Below are positions 49,672-59,637 of a stretch of 64,000 nt of DNA, piece after piece. The notes under the pieces were generated by a model. That model worked only from the letters and a program-made list of their open reading frames with translations. It made no database searches and was not told the DNA's origin. Made by a program: the position numbers and the translations under genes. This DNA comes from Candidatus Aegiribacteria sp. MLS_C. Its GTDB lineage: Bacteria; Fermentibacterota; Fermentibacteria; Fermentibacterales; JCC-6. Each line of letters opens with the position of its first letter. Positions within the stretch are counted from its first letter, which is position 1. The stretch is from the NCBI GenBank assembly GCA_002030045.1, contig LQBI01000030.1:144159-208158 (forward strand). Reading direction: 5' to 3'.

Positions 49672-52345
49672 CCTCCGAAATGCCGCCTGCGATTGACACG
49701 AACCAGCCGCCTTCGCCGAAACGCAGGGCTGCGGCCTGCATCAGGTCCTCGGGACCCAGTTCCAGAACCTGTCTCAGGAGCTGCAGGTGGTAATCCAGGG
49801 GTCGGTCATGTATTATTAACTCCACGAGCCCGGAAGCCTGACCGGAGTAGCTCATTCCGGAGAAGGCATACTGGCCTGCGGCGTTGGCCTTGGCCAGGCG
49901 GAGTTCTATTTCCTCCACCGGTTCAGAGGCTATCCGCTCCATTTCGGCGATGACCGAGGAAGTTGCCTGAGGTACATAGTCGACCAGCGTCGAGAGGTAG
50001 GCCGAGAACACTCCGGTGCTGTCGAAGGAGCTGCTCCAGCTCCCGACTGCGTACGCAAGACCCTGTTCGTCCCTCACACTGTGGCCCAGCCTCGACCCTA
50101 TCCCCCTGCCGAGGATGGTGTTCATGGTGATGAAGGCAGGATAGTCGGGCATTTCGGTGCCCGGCGCATCCATCGCCACCAGAACGGCGGCCTGGACCCT
50201 TCCCGGCATGAACGTGACGACGGTATCTCCGGGTTCCTGAGTGAATCTGGGTATGTGGGCCTCGGGCAGAGGAGCCTCCGGATCGGTCCAGGTACCGAAC
50301 TGAGCCTCGACATCTTCCAGGACAGTTTCCGGGTCAACGTCACCCACAACAGCGATGACCGTACCCTCCGGTCTGCAGCAGAGGCCGTGGAATTCCCGGA
50401 CAGCATCCAGGGTTATTCGGTCCAGAGACTCCCTTGAGGGCATCCTGTAATCCTCCGGAGTAAGCGCTGTAAGGGCAGCCAGGCTGTCGGAAGCAACCGA
50501 AGAGGCTCTCTCCGCGGATGCCTCGAGACCCGCGTACTGCTCGTTGAGCACCGTGGTGAAGTCGGATTCCCTGAAAGCCGGTCTGATCAGAAGGTCCGAG
50601 ACGGTCCGGAGGGCGATACCCAGGTCCTCGGAGAGGACGGTGACGGAACCGCTGGAGTATTCCTGCCCGGCCCAGAACCTCAGGTATGAACCCTCCATCT
50701 CCAGCCTGCGATGAAACTCCGTGTAATCGAGTTCGTCAGTTCCCCTTAGCATGGTCTCCACGGTGACATCCGCCAGGCCGTTCACCGCGGCCGGATGCCT
50801 GAGTCCTCCCATGGGCACAGAGAAGCTGACCGATACGACGGGGAATGTGCCGTCCTCTTTAACGAGCAGACGGATGCCGTTTTCCAGCTGGTACTCAACC
50901 GCATCCTCGAAGATGGTTGTCTCCGGAAGCGTCAGGAAGTCGTCGGGTATCTCCAGTCCGTCGTAGCTGATGGAGGAAGGCTCGGTGATATCCGTGGGAA
51001 GCTCCTGTCTCGCTTCCCCCATCTGCATTGCCGTTTCCCCGGAGGGGAGCAGTACGGCAAGGTTAAGCCCCTCTTCGCGGAAGAGAGCGGCGGCAGCCTG
51101 TCTGATGTCGGGGGCGGTGAGCGCTTCCACCATTTCCAGCTGGTGCCTGGCGTGCAGCGGATCATCGAACATGGTGGCCGAGAGACCGTAGCTCATGGCC
51201 AGACCCAGGGGGCTGGCCTGTGCCAGTATCTCGCCTGCCCTGTACCGGTTCTTCAGTTCCTCCAGTCTTTCCTCGGAGATCCCCTCCCGGGCCAGCGTTT
51301 CCAGTTCTCCCCAGATGATCTCCTGGACCTCCTCCATTGTAGCTGTTCTCTCATCGGGTGGGTTCATGGTGACCGCGACCTGGAATAGTCCCGGGTCAAT
51401 TCCGCCGTCGTTCCCGGCCCATGCCCCGTGGACCAGTCCCGGCCGGACAAGAAGTTCCTCGAGCCTCCCCGACCGTCCCCCGGAGAGATAGGAGGATATC
51501 ATAGCCACGGCCGGTGCCTGCGGATCGTCCCCGGCCACCGAATGGAAAGCCATGACGAACCTGGGGAGGTTGGATGCGTGCTCTATCTCCACGGTCCTGG
51601 CGGCCTCCTGTGAAGGTTCGCACGGAATATCCTCCTCGGGTACCGAGCCTCCGGGAATCCCTCCGAAGTAGTCCTCCACCAGTGCCAGCACCCGGTCGGT
51701 CTCGAAATCCCCCACCAGAGTCAGCACGGCGTTCGAGGGGCAGTAGTAGGTCTCGTAGTAGAGGCGGGCCTTCTCCCGGTCGTAACCTAGTATGTTCTCG
51801 TCGTATCCGATCACCGGGTTCCCGTAGGGATGCTGCGTGTAGGCCAGTTCGCCAAGGGCCTCCCACAGGGCTCCATCCGGGCTGTCGATACTGCGCATGC
51901 GTCTCTCCTCCAGCACGACGTTCCTCTCGGAGACTACCTCGGCAGAATCCAGGGTGCAATTTACCATTCGATCGCTCTCGATGAGCAGCGCGTCCTCCAG
52001 CCTGGCGGAGGGAAGCAGCAGGAAGTAGCATGTGCAGTCGTTGCTGGTGAAGGCGTTGGCCATTCCTCCGTCCCTCTGTACTATCTGCCAGAACCTGGAC
52101 TTGGGCATGTCGGGAGTGCCCTTGAACATCAGGTGTTCGCAGAAGTGGCTCATTCCGAGGATGTCACCGCATTCGTTGCGGGAGCCCACCCTGTAGGAGA
52201 CCACCGATGCCGCCACAGGGGCGTAGTGCAGCTCCTGCGTAATGACGGTGAGGCCATTGTCGAGCACGGTGACTAGCGGTTCCTCGGCCCGTAAAGGAAT
52301 TGTCGACAGCAGGAACAGGATCAACAGGACTGCACTCTTCTTCAT
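49652..52345 (-). CDS. Secreted M16-family metallopeptidase, first of a pair
   Basis: An 897-residue paralogue of the following gene, here with a clear signal peptide (VLLILFLLSTIPLRA). MSHFCEHLMFKGTPDMPKS is the inverted zinc motif HxxEH and VVLEERRMRSIDSPDG carries the third ligand, so the enzyme should be active in the periplasm or outside. The C-terminal lobe has the usual GRGIGSRLGHSVRDEQGLAY substrate-binding region (residues about 770-790). Length and two-lobed plan match PqqL/pitrilysin-like fused M16 enzymes, equal to two halves of a mitochondrial-processing-type peptidase. GGAAAGG precedes the ATG. The 138 bases upstream, shared with the broken nitrilase gene, are AT-rich and hold the likely promoters. 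Confidence 0.92.
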   Translation of the reverse strand: MKKSAVLLILFLLSTIPLRAEEPLVTVLDNGLTVITQELHYAPVAASVVSYRVGSRNECGDILGMSHFCEHLMFKGTPDMPKSRFWQIVQRDGGMANAFTSNDCTCYFLLLPSARLEDALLIESDRMVNCTLDSAEVVSERNVVLEERRMRSIDSPDGALWEALGELAYTQHPYGNPVIGYDENILGYDREKARLYYETYYCPSNAVLTLVGDFETDRVLALVEDYFGGIPGGSVPEEDIPCEPSQEAARTVEIEHASNLPRFVMAFHSVAGDDPQAPAVAMISSYLSGGRSGRLEELLVRPGLVHGAWAGNDGGIDPGLFQVAVTMNPPDERTATMEEVQEIIWGELETLAREGISEERLEELKNRYRAGEILAQASPLGLAMSYGLSATMFDDPLHARHQLEMVEALTAPDIRQAAAALFREEGLNLAVLLPSGETAMQMGEARQELPTDITEPSSISYDGLEIPDDFLTLPETTIFEDAVEYQLENGIRLLVKEDGTFPVVSVSFSVPMGGLRHPAAVNGLADVTVETMLRGTDELDYTEFHRRLEMEGSYLRFWAGQEYSSGSVTVLSEDLGIALRTVSDLLIRPAFRESDFTTVLNEQYAGLEASAERASSVASDSLAALTALTPEDYRMPSRESLDRITLDAVREFHGLCCRPEGTVIAVVGDVDPETVLEDVEAQFGTWTDPEAPLPEAHIPRFTQEPGDTVVTFMPGRVQAAVLVAMDAPGTEMPDYPAFITMNTILGRGIGSRLGHSVRDEQGLAYAVGSWSSSFDSTGVFSAYLSTLVDYVPQATSSVIAEMERIASEPVEEIELRLAKANAAGQYAFSGMSYSGQASGLVELIIHDRPLDYHLQLLRQVLELGPEDLMQAAALRFGEGGWFVSIAGGISEDGIVRE

Positions 52346-52483
52346 TACGTGACTGCCTTTCCGATTGCTGGTTCCGTTGATATACCATTAAAGTATGCTA
52401 CACGATAATGGTTTCCGCAAAGACAGACATCGGATTGTGATTATATATATATGATGAGCAACTACTTGGGGGAAACTGACCCA

Positions 52484-53329
52484 ATGTGTGAAACCGGGAC
52501 CGAAAAGCCGTCCGCCGGCTATCTGCAGTTCGCACCTGCTTTCGGTGATATCTCAGGGAACCCGGAAAAGGTACATGCCCTTCCGGGGGGACAGATGCAG
52601 ACCTGATGGTGCTTCCCGAACTCCCCTTCACCGGCTGCGGGTTCGAGTCCAGGTCCGGGCTGCTCTCCATGGCGGAGGACCCCGGGCATTCGGGAAACGT
52701 GGATGCTCTCACGGAAGTATGCGCGAGGAAGGACATGCACATCGTCACCGGCTTCGCCGAGAAGTGCGGTGAGAAGTGCTTCAACAGCGCGCTTCTCATA
52801 GGATCCGGGGGCATGGTCTCGAAATACAGGAAACTCCATCTCTTCCGTAGGGAGAAGACATGCTTCGACCCCGGTGACCTGCCTCCCGCCGCGGTGAGGG
52901 TCAGGGATTCCGTCATCGGAATGATGGTCTGCTTCGACCGGGCTTTTCTCCGCGATGGCCAGGACCCCGGCCCTGGAAGGTGCGGAGGTGCTGTGCCATC
53001 CGTCCAACCTGGTGCTGGACCTCTGCCAGGACGTTATGGTCACCAGGTGCCTGGAGAGCAGGGTGTTCGCTATCACCGCCAACAGGACCGGAACTGAGGA
53101 GAGACCCTTCGGGAGTACCTCTTTCACTGGAGGGAGCCAGATCACGGGTCCGGACGGCCGGCTGCTCCGGATGGGTTCGCCCGGTGGAACAGAGGTCGGG
53201 ACCGCCCTGCCGGAGACCTGTCTTGCCAGGGACAAGTCCATGACACCGGAGAACGACCTGTTCTCAGACAGGAGCCCCGAGTTCTACAGGCTTCGCCGCT
53301 CTTGCGGATATTTGTCGGAACCGCAATAA
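52484..53329 (+). pseudogene. Nitrilase/carbon-nitrogen hydrolase with two frameshifts
   Basis: Three pieces in two frames make one nitrilase-superfamily protein of about 280 residues. From ATG 52484: SAGYLQFAPAFGDISGNPEKV; shift near 52590 into DLMVLPELPFTGCGF (catalytic Glu) and YRKLHLFRREK (catalytic Lys) and DSVIGMMVCFD (catalytic Cys); shift near 52945 back into ALEGAEVLCHPSNLVLDLCQ and ANRTGTE, ending at TAA 53329, directly followed by a second TAA. All three catalytic residues remain, and the two shifts cancel, so the ends are in the same frame. Either the gene is a young pseudogene or the assembly has two indels here. Family members are amidases such as omega-amidase or carbamoylputrescine amidase. 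Confidence 0.75.
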
Positions 53330-53375
53330 TAATCCATACTGCGTAGTGTTTTCTATTCCGGAAAGGCTGACGCCC

Positions 53376-55001
53376 ATGTCCGAAAGGAATTGCAGGTTCA
53401 TCTTCATAACCGGAGGAGTGGTCTCATCACTCGGCAAAGGCATAACCGCCGCTTCCATAGCCCTTCTCCTCAAGCAGCGCGGATACAGGGTCACCCTTCA
53501 GAAGCTGGATCCATATCTGAACGTCGATCCCGGAACTATGTCCCCCTACCAGCACGGAGAGGTCTACGTCACAGACGACGGTACCGAGACCGACCTGGAC
53601 CTGGGCCACTACGAGAGGTTCGCCGGAGTCTCCTGCAACCGGAACAGCAACTACACAGCGGGGAAGATCTACTCCGCGGTCATCGCCCGTGAGCGCAGGG
53701 GAGGCTACCTCGGCAGGACCGTGCAGGTGATACCCCACGTGACGGACGAGATAAAGAAGGCGGTGATCTCGCAGGCCGAGGAGGGGGTGGAGATAGCCAT
53801 AACCGAACTGGGAGGAACCGCCGGAGACATCGAGGGCCTGCCCTTCCTGGAGGCCATTCGCGAACTGGGACTGGAGCTGGGCAGGGAGAACGTGCTCTAC
53901 ATCCACCTGACTCTGATACCCTACCTGTCGGCCTCCCGGGAACTCAAGACCAAGCCCTCCCAGCAGTCGGCCAGCATTCTGCGCAACATAGGCATAATTC
54001 CGGACATACTTATCTGCAGGACGGAGATGTCCCTTCAGGAGGAGCACTTCATCAAGCTCTCCATGTTCTGCAACGTGCCGAGGGAAGCGGTGGTCGAGGA
54101 GAGGGACGTAGAGAATTCGATATACGAGGTTCCGGTGGAACTGGCCGAGCAGAAGCTGGACGAACTCATCCTGGACAGGCTGGGTCTGCCCCTCTCGGAA
54201 CTGGACCTCTCCGACTGGAAGGAGATGCTGAGAAGGGCCGTCAGCCCATCGGGATCCGCGGTGAGGATAGGGGTCACCGGCAAGTACATGGGACTGAGGG
54301 ACGCCTACAAGAGCATCTTCGAGGCTATCACCCACGGAGGCATAGCCGCCGATGTCCCGCTGGAGTTAATCGGTATCGAATCCGAGGACCTGGAGGGCGG
54401 GGATACCTCCCGGCTGGAAGGGCTGGACGGGATACTGGTGCCGGGAGGCTTCGGCTACAGGGGTATCGAGGGCAAGATGGCGGCGGTGCGTTACGCCAGA
54501 GAGAACGACATCCCCTTCCTGGGCATCTGTCTGGGAATGCAGTGCGCCGTCATCGAGACCGCCAGACACCTGGCCGGGCTGGAGGGTGCGAACAGCTCCG
54601 AGTTCGACCCCGACACGCCCTATCCCGTGATACATCTCATGGATTCGCAGAAGGATGTCACGGACAAAGGCGGGACCATGAGGCTTGGCCTCTACCCCTG
54701 TGAACTGCGCAGCGGTTCGCTGGCCGGATCTGTATACGGGACCGGCAGCGTGTCCGAGCGCCACAGGCACAGGTACGAGTTCAACAATGAATACAGGGAG
54801 ATCCTCCGGGATGCCGGGCTCCTGATCTCGGGGCTCTCACCCGACGGGGAACTGGTTGAGATCGTCGAGAGACCCGGTCACAGATGGTTCGTCGCATGTC
54901 AATTCCACCCGGAGTTCACCTCCGGCCCCCTGAAGCCAAACCCGCTGTTCAGGGAGTTCATCGCGGCTGCAGGGAAGAGGTCACTTGAAAGGCATAGCTG
55001 A
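53376..55001 (+). CDS. pyrG: CTP synthase
   Basis: A 541-residue enzyme that makes CTP from UTP, ATP and glutamine. The synthetase domain (1-270) shows [20 protein letters not shown] (P-loop), [21 protein letters not shown] and [19 protein letters not shown]. The class I glutamine amidotransferase domain (about 290-535) has [10 protein letters not shown], the nucleophile Cys in [12 protein letters not shown], and the His/Glu pair in CQFHPEFTS. Length is normal. The frame opens at a GTG at 53346, but the ATG at 53376 gives the conserved N-terminus. purF begins inside the last 17 bases, so pyrG, purF and guaA are a coupled nucleotide-synthesis operon. Confidence 0.97.
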   Translation: MSERNCRFIFITGGVVSSLGKGITAASIALLLKQRGYRVTLQKLDPYLNVDPGTMSPYQHGEVYVTDDGTETDLDLGHYERFAGVSCNRNSNYTAGKIYSAVIARERRGGYLGRTVQVIPHVTDEIKKAVISQAEEGVEIAITELGGTAGDIEGLPFLEAIRELGLELGRENVLYIHLTLIPYLSASRELKTKPSQQSASILRNIGIIPDILICRTEMSLQEEHFIKLSMFCNVPREAVVEERDVENSIYEVPVELAEQKLDELILDRLGLPLSELDLSDWKEMLRRAVSPSGSAVRIGVTGKYMGLRDAYKSIFEAITHGGIAADVPLELIGIESEDLEGGDTSRLEGLDGILVPGGFGYRGIEGKMAAVRYARENDIPFLGICLGMQCAVIETARHLAGLEGANSSEFDPDTPYPVIHLMDSQKDVTDKGGTMRLGLYPCELRSGSLAGSVYGTGSVSERHRHRYEFNNEYREILRDAGLLISGLSPDGELVEIVERPGHRWFVACQFHPEFTSGPLKPNPLFREFIAAAGKRSLERHS

Positions 55002-56418
55002 GTACTGCGGGCTCTGCGGAGTAAGCGGCTACAGTGGAGACCAGGTCTCCATGGTGGCGGAAGGTCTACTGGCGCTGCAGCACAGGGGCCAGGAGGCCGC
55101 CGGTATTCTCGCGTGCAGCGGCGGCTCCATGCGACTGCACAAGCGCAGGGGAACCGTGGCGGAGGCGATGTCGGACATTCCCGCCGAGTTCTTCAGCAGA
55201 CAGATGTCCTCGGTGATGGGTCACGTGAGGTACGGCACATACGGAGGGGAGGACGTGGAGAACGCCCAGCCTCTGCTTGTTAGCATGGCCGGGCTCCAGA
55301 TAGGCATCGCTCACAACGGGACACTTTCCAATGCAGGTCCGTTGAGGGACGAACTGCAGAGACAGGGAGCCATTTTCCTGACCAACACGGACACCGAGGT
55401 GGTCCTTCACCTTATGTCCCGCAACCTCGAACATACCGGGTACAACATACGGGAGGCGCTGGGAATAGCCCTGGACAGGCTCCAGGGAGCCTACTGCTTC
55501 CTGTTGATGAGCCCCGAGGGGCTCTACGCCGTGCGAGACCCCCTGGGGTTCAGGCCCCTCAATCTGGGCAGGTTCGAGGAGGGGGGATGGATGGTTGCAA
55601 GCGAGACCCTGGCCTTCGATGTCTGCGGGGCCGAGTACGTAAGGGAGATCGAGGCCGGCGAGATCTACTTCGTCCCTCATGATGGGGGCGAGCCAGAGTC
55701 GGGATATTTCGGGGGAGGAAGCGAGCTGTTCAGGAACAGGAAGGGACTGGCTCAATGCATCTTCGAGCACGTCTACTTCGCAAGGCCGGGCAGCAGGGTC
55801 TTCGGGGACAGCGTCTACTCCACAAGGCTGGCCATGGGCCGCCAGCTGGCCAGGGAGCACCCGGCTGACTGCGACGTCGTGGCACCCGTCCCGGACAGCG
55901 GGATGTTCGCCGCCATAGGTTTCGCCAGGGAGCTGGGCATTCCCTTCGATATGTGCTTCACGCGGAACCACTACATCGGAAGGACATTCATAAACCCGGC
56001 GTCGGCCAGGAGGGCGGTCATGGTGATGAGGAAGCTGCAACCGATCCCGGAGGCGGTCAGAGACCGCCGGATATGCGTGGTTGAGGACAGCATCGTCAGG
56101 GGCACTACCAGCAGCGCCAGGATAAGGGCACTCAGGGAAGCCGGGGCGGCCGAGGTCCACATGAGGGTCAGCTGTCCTCCCCACAGGTTCGGATGCTACT
56201 TCGGCATAGATTTCCCGGAGCCATCGAAGCTCATAGCGAACAGGTACTCTATGGAGGAGATAGCGGACCAGCTGGGTCTGGACAGCCTGGGCTACCTATC
56301 CAGGGAGGGCATGCTGAGCTGTGTCACCGCCCACAGGCCCGAGGACTACTGCACCGCCTGCTTCGACGGCCGCTACCCTGTGAAGGTACCGGAGTCCGGT
56401 TTCGAGAACCGCTGCTGA
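54985..56418 (+). CDS. purF: Amidophosphoribosyltransferase
   Basis: A 477-residue enzyme for the first committed step of purine synthesis, making 5-phosphoribosylamine from PRPP and glutamine. The N-terminal nucleophile hydrolase domain starts [12 protein letters not shown], with a 7-residue propeptide before the likely catalytic Cys 8. [21 protein letters not shown] and IAHNGTLSN are its other landmarks. The phosphoribosyl-binding loop is [14 protein letters not shown]. Cys residues in [20 protein letters not shown] and YCTACFDG fit the iron-sulfur-cluster form known from Bacillus. The start codon is TTG, overlapping pyrG by 17 bases. guaA follows 11 bases after the stop. Confidence 0.96.
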   Translation: MKGIAEYCGLCGVSGYSGDQVSMVAEGLLALQHRGQEAAGILACSGGSMRLHKRRGTVAEAMSDIPAEFFSRQMSSVMGHVRYGTYGGEDVENAQPLLVSMAGLQIGIAHNGTLSNAGPLRDELQRQGAIFLTNTDTEVVLHLMSRNLEHTGYNIREALGIALDRLQGAYCFLLMSPEGLYAVRDPLGFRPLNLGRFEEGGWMVASETLAFDVCGAEYVREIEAGEIYFVPHDGGEPESGYFGGGSELFRNRKGLAQCIFEHVYFARPGSRVFGDSVYSTRLAMGRQLAREHPADCDVVAPVPDSGMFAAIGFARELGIPFDMCFTRNHYIGRTFINPASARRAVMVMRKLQPIPEAVRDRRICVVEDSIVRGTTSSARIRALREAGAAEVHMRVSCPPHRFGCYFGIDFPEPSKLIANRYSMEEIADQLGLDSLGYLSREGMLSCVTAHRPEDYCTACFDGRYPVKVPESGFENRC

Positions 56419-56429
56419 GGAGGAGACCG

Positions 56430-57971
56430 ATGATACCCGGTGGAGTGGCAGTCCTTGATTTCGGTTCGCAGTACAACCAGCTCATAGCCAGGAGGATAAG
56501 GGAGATGGGCGTATACTGCGAACTGCTCCCGGGCAACGCCCCGATAGAGCGTGTGTTGGACCTGAAGCCCTCGGCCCTGGTGCTCTCCGGCGGCCCCTCA
56601 AGCGTATACGGGGAGTACGCCCCCCATCCCGATCCCGAAGTGCTGAGCATGGACCTGCCGATACTGGGCATCTGCTACGGCATGCAGCTCCTGGCTCTTC
56701 ACGGAGACGGGACAGTGGAGGGTGGACACGAGAGGGAGTACGGCCCAGCGAAGCTCTTCCACGATGAGGGTGAGGAGCTCTTCGCCTCCATAGGCCAGGG
56801 TCTGCAGGCGTGGATGAGCCATGGCGACAGGGTGGTGAGGGTACCGGATGGCTTTACGGCTGTAGCCAGGACCGATTCACTGCCCATAGCCGCCATGGCG
56901 GATCCCCGGAACAGAAGGTACGGAGTGCAGTTCCATCCCGAGGTCAACCACACCGAGTTCGGAAGGGTCCTCCTCAGGAACTTCGTGCTGGGAATAGCCG
57001 GCGCCAGGCCCGAGTGGAACATGGAGACCTTCGAGAAAATGGCTGTGAAGAAAGTCAGGCGGGAGCTGGAAGACGGTGGAAGGGTTATCCTGGGCCTGTC
57101 CGGAGGGGTCGACTCTTCGGTCGTGGCCGCCCTGCTCCACCGGGCGATGCCCGACCGCTTCGTACCCATCTTCGTGGACAACGGCCTGCTGCGGACGGGG
57201 GAGAGGGAGGCGGTCGAGGAGACATTCAGGGACCATTTCGGAATGCCATTGCGTGTGATAGACGGGACCGGCGACTTCCTGGGAGCTCTGAAGGGGGTCA
57301 CCGATCCCGAGGAGAAGAGGAAGGCAATAGGCAGGGTATTCATCGAACTCTTCGAACGGGCGGCGTCTTCCATCGAAGGCGTCACCCACCTGGCCCAGGG
57401 TACGCTCTATCCCGACGTCATCGAGAGCATCTCCTTCCGTGGACCCTCCGCAACCATCAAGAGCCACCACAACGTGGGAGGTCTGCCGGAGAGGATGCAC
57501 CTGAAACTCCTGGAGCCTCTGAGGGAACTGTTCAAGGACGAGGTCAGGGAACTGGGCATACGGCTGGGGCTGCCTCCCGGAATGGTGAGGCGCCATCCCT
57601 TCCCCGGTCCCGGTCTCGCGGTGAGGATACTGGGGGAGGTCAACCCCGGGAACCTGGACATCCTGAGGAGGGTGGACAGGATATACATTGACTACCTGAT
57701 CGAGAACGGTCTCTACGACGAGATATGGCAGGCCTTCGCAGTGCTGCTCCCGGTAAGGACCGTGGGCGTAATGGGGGACGAGAGGACCTACGACCGGGTC
57801 ATAGCCCTGAGGGCGGTCACCTCCACCGACGGCATGACGGCGGACTGGTACAGGATGGACCATCACCACCTTGCCATGATATCCTCTGCCATAGTGAACA
57901 GGGTGGACGGCGTCAGCAGGGTGGTCTACGACGTATCGACCAAACCTCCGGGCACCATAGAGTGGGAGTAG
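56430..57971 (+). CDS. guaA: GMP synthase (glutamine-hydrolysing)
   Basis: A 513-residue enzyme that turns XMP into GMP. The glutaminase domain (1-190) begins VAVLDFGSQYNQLIARRIRE and holds LSGGPSSVYG, the nucleophile Cys in LGICYGMQLL and the FHPEVNHTEFG His/Glu. The ATP-pyrophosphatase domain follows with the P-loop LGLSGGVDSSVVA, and the C-terminal dimerisation domain includes LPPGMVRRHPFPGPGLAVR and the end KPPGTIEWE, which is the family's conserved last residues. The ATG at 56430 with GAGGAGGAG before it is the true start; the open frame extends 79 codons upstream inside purF. Third gene of the pyrG-purF-guaA run. Confidence 0.97.
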   Translation: MIPGGVAVLDFGSQYNQLIARRIREMGVYCELLPGNAPIERVLDLKPSALVLSGGPSSVYGEYAPHPDPEVLSMDLPILGICYGMQLLALHGDGTVEGGHEREYGPAKLFHDEGEELFASIGQGLQAWMSHGDRVVRVPDGFTAVARTDSLPIAAMADPRNRRYGVQFHPEVNHTEFGRVLLRNFVLGIAGARPEWNMETFEKMAVKKVRRELEDGGRVILGLSGGVDSSVVAALLHRAMPDRFVPIFVDNGLLRTGEREAVEETFRDHFGMPLRVIDGTGDFLGALKGVTDPEEKRKAIGRVFIELFERAASSIEGVTHLAQGTLYPDVIESISFRGPSATIKSHHNVGGLPERMHLKLLEPLRELFKDEVRELGIRLGLPPGMVRRHPFPGPGLAVRILGEVNPGNLDILRRVDRIYIDYLIENGLYDEIWQAFAVLLPVRTVGVMGDERTYDRVIALRAVTSTDGMTADWYRMDHHHLAMISSAIVNRVDGVSRVVYDVSTKPPGTIEWE

Positions 57972-57974
57972 GGC

Positions 57975-59069
57975 TCAGGGACCTCCCAGGCTGACCATAG
58001 TCCTGCTGCAGCTGCCGCTGCATGTTCTCATGCATACTATGTAGACCCCGGGGTCCAGCGGACCGGTCTCCACAACCGCGGTGCCCGGGTCCATCTCCCC
58101 GGACCATGATTCCCTCACCAGCCTTCCGTCTACGGAGTATACGACTACGGTCACCTCTCCCTCGCTGCCGGGTGTGCACCAGAGGGTGGCGGATCCGTTG
58201 AACGGGCTCTCCACCGTAAGCGAAGGACCCGGGCGGGGATCAGGCCCGGGGCCTTCCACGATGCCGGTACCCTGCCATCCGGCGATGACGGCCATCATGT
58301 ACCAGAGCGCCTCGCCCTTCTGGCGGCAGCTCTCTGCGGTAGTGTGCCCGTACTCGTCGCCGTAGAATTGTGGATGCTCAGCCGGAATGTCGTACCCGCC
58401 GTATTCGTAGGTGTGCTGCTCCCAGCTGGATGTGGAAGGGTCGTACCACCAGGCGTCCAGGTCCGCGAAGTCGTATAGGACCTTCCCGCCGGAAATGCAG
58501 AAATCCCTTATCTGGTCGTTCCGCTGCCACCTGTTGTACCCGGATGAACCGGTCTCCTGGGCGTTCCCCGTCAGATAGACGAAGGTCACGTCAGGGTACT
58601 CCGACTCCAGCACGGACATGGAATCCAGATACGCCTGGACCTGGGCCTCGTTGTAGTAGTTCACCTGTGTGCACCAGCACCACATGGAGGTTCGTATCTC
58701 AGGGTTGTTGTCCAGCACGGCCCTGGTCATGTCCATGCCTGCCGCAGTCTCCCAGTACAGGTCGGGTGTGATGTAGGTGGCGGACTCCTGGCCGTCGAAG
58801 ATGCACCAGGACCCTGAAGCCGAAGGGAGGTAGGAACTGCCCGTCTCGTAGGCGTAGAAATCGTCGTCGTCCTCGATGAAGTAGAGCCCCCAGGTGAGCT
58901 GGGAGCCGTGGGATGTGTGGGCGTAGTGGGAGGGCCAGTTGTCCTGGACCTCCAATATCCATGAGTCCGGAACCTCCTCCAGCACGGCGCAGGTGTGGTC
59001 TATCACAACCTGCCCCATAGCTGCCGACGACAATACCGCCACAGCCACCAGAACGACCCCTGTTCTCAT
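57975..59069 (-). CDS. Secreted protein of unknown function with C-terminal sorting domain
   Basis: A 364-residue exported protein. A signal peptide (GVVLVAVAVLSSAAMGQ) precedes a 260-residue domain I have no name for, with the recurrent stretches SHYAHTSHGSQLTWGLYFIE, MWCWCTQVNYYNEAQVQAYL, VTFVYLTGNAQ and GHTTAESCRQKGEALWYMMA. The His, Gly-Ser and Asn residues at these sites recall SGNH-type hydrolases, but the block order is not certain. The last 85 residues are a FlgD-like sorting domain (VVVYSVDGRLVRESW, DPGVYIVCMRT). The frame is open to 59255; the ATG at 59069 gives the signal peptide. It converges with guaA, three bases apart. Confidence 0.65.
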   Translation of the reverse strand: MRTGVVLVAVAVLSSAAMGQVVIDHTCAVLEEVPDSWILEVQDNWPSHYAHTSHGSQLTWGLYFIEDDDDFYAYETGSSYLPSASGSWCIFDGQESATYITPDLYWETAAGMDMTRAVLDNNPEIRTSMWCWCTQVNYYNEAQVQAYLDSMSVLESEYPDVTFVYLTGNAQETGSSGYNRWQRNDQIRDFCISGGKVLYDFADLDAWWYDPSTSSWEQHTYEYGGYDIPAEHPQFYGDEYGHTTAESCRQKGEALWYMMAVIAGWQGTGIVEGPGPDPRPGPSLTVESPFNGSATLWCTPGSEGEVTVVVYSVDGRLVRESWSGEMDPGTAVVETGPLDPGVYIVCMRTCSGSCSRTMVSLGGP

Positions 59070-59246
59070 ATCGATCCCCTTCCCTGTCAGAAGCATTCTT
59101 CCGTCATTCACGAGTAAGCTACTGAAAGTGACACGCCTCTGTAAAGCCGTGGTCACGGGGGAGTTGACCGGTAGCCTCGTACGGTGCAATCCCATCATCA
59201 TCAACTCCAGAACAATGTCCTGTCCCTTTGGAGAGGGGAGATCGCC

Positions 59247-59549
59247 GTGCCGCATCCATCCATTAAACTGATGATGCTGATGCTGGTACCTGCAGCAGCT
59301 GCCCAGCCCTGGCCGGAGATCGAATGGTGGGTGGACCTGGATGCGCCCTCCTTCGGATCGGCGGCGACGGCGGACCTGGACGGGGACGACCTCTCGGGAA
59401 GGTGCGTGTTCAGATCGGGGACCCTTACAGCCGGTGGACCCGCTGAGAGACTAACCGTCGAAACCGAAGGAATGAGCACCGGCATCTACGTCATACGGCT
59501 GGAAACGGTTTCCGGGAACTGCAGCTCCCTGCTGACGGTCATTCGCTGA
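59247..59549 (+). pseudogene. Internally deleted FG-GAP secreted protein
   Basis: A 100-residue product from GTG 59247 (GGAGAGGGGAG upstream). It has a signal peptide (MMLMLVPAAAA), the mature start WPEIEWWVDLDAP and the first repeat loop SAATADLDGD, and then jumps directly to LSGRCVFRSGTLTAGG, the sorting domain. That tail is nearly identical to the end of the FG-GAP protein at 61259-62602. The join falls at ACGACCTC (59386 onward), a string also present at the matching place of the other gene (62439). So the whole propeller has been lost by deletion or recombination. A secreted domain-only peptide is conceivable but unlikely to be functional. Confidence 0.65.
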
Positions 59550-59563
59550 GAGGGATAAGAGAA

Positions 59564-59592
59564 GACCGGGAAGGGCTGTGCCCTTCCCGGTC
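59564..59592. terminator. Bidirectional terminator hairpin, copy 1
   Basis: A 13-bp stem GACCGGGAAGGGC/GCCCTTCCCGGTC with a TGT loop lies between two convergent genes. The same hairpin recurs at 62637-62665. Confidence 0.65.
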
Positions 59593-59637
59593 ACTTCACC
59601 TTGCTGAAGGATCCCACTTCACCTTGCTGAAGGATCC
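59592..59637. repeat. Tandem 23-bp direct repeat
   Basis: Two adjacent copies of a 23-bp unit beginning CACTTCACCTTGCTG, ending next to the stop codon at 59638. The duplicate segment at 62.66 kb has only one copy, so this one arose after the segmental duplication. Confidence 0.8.
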
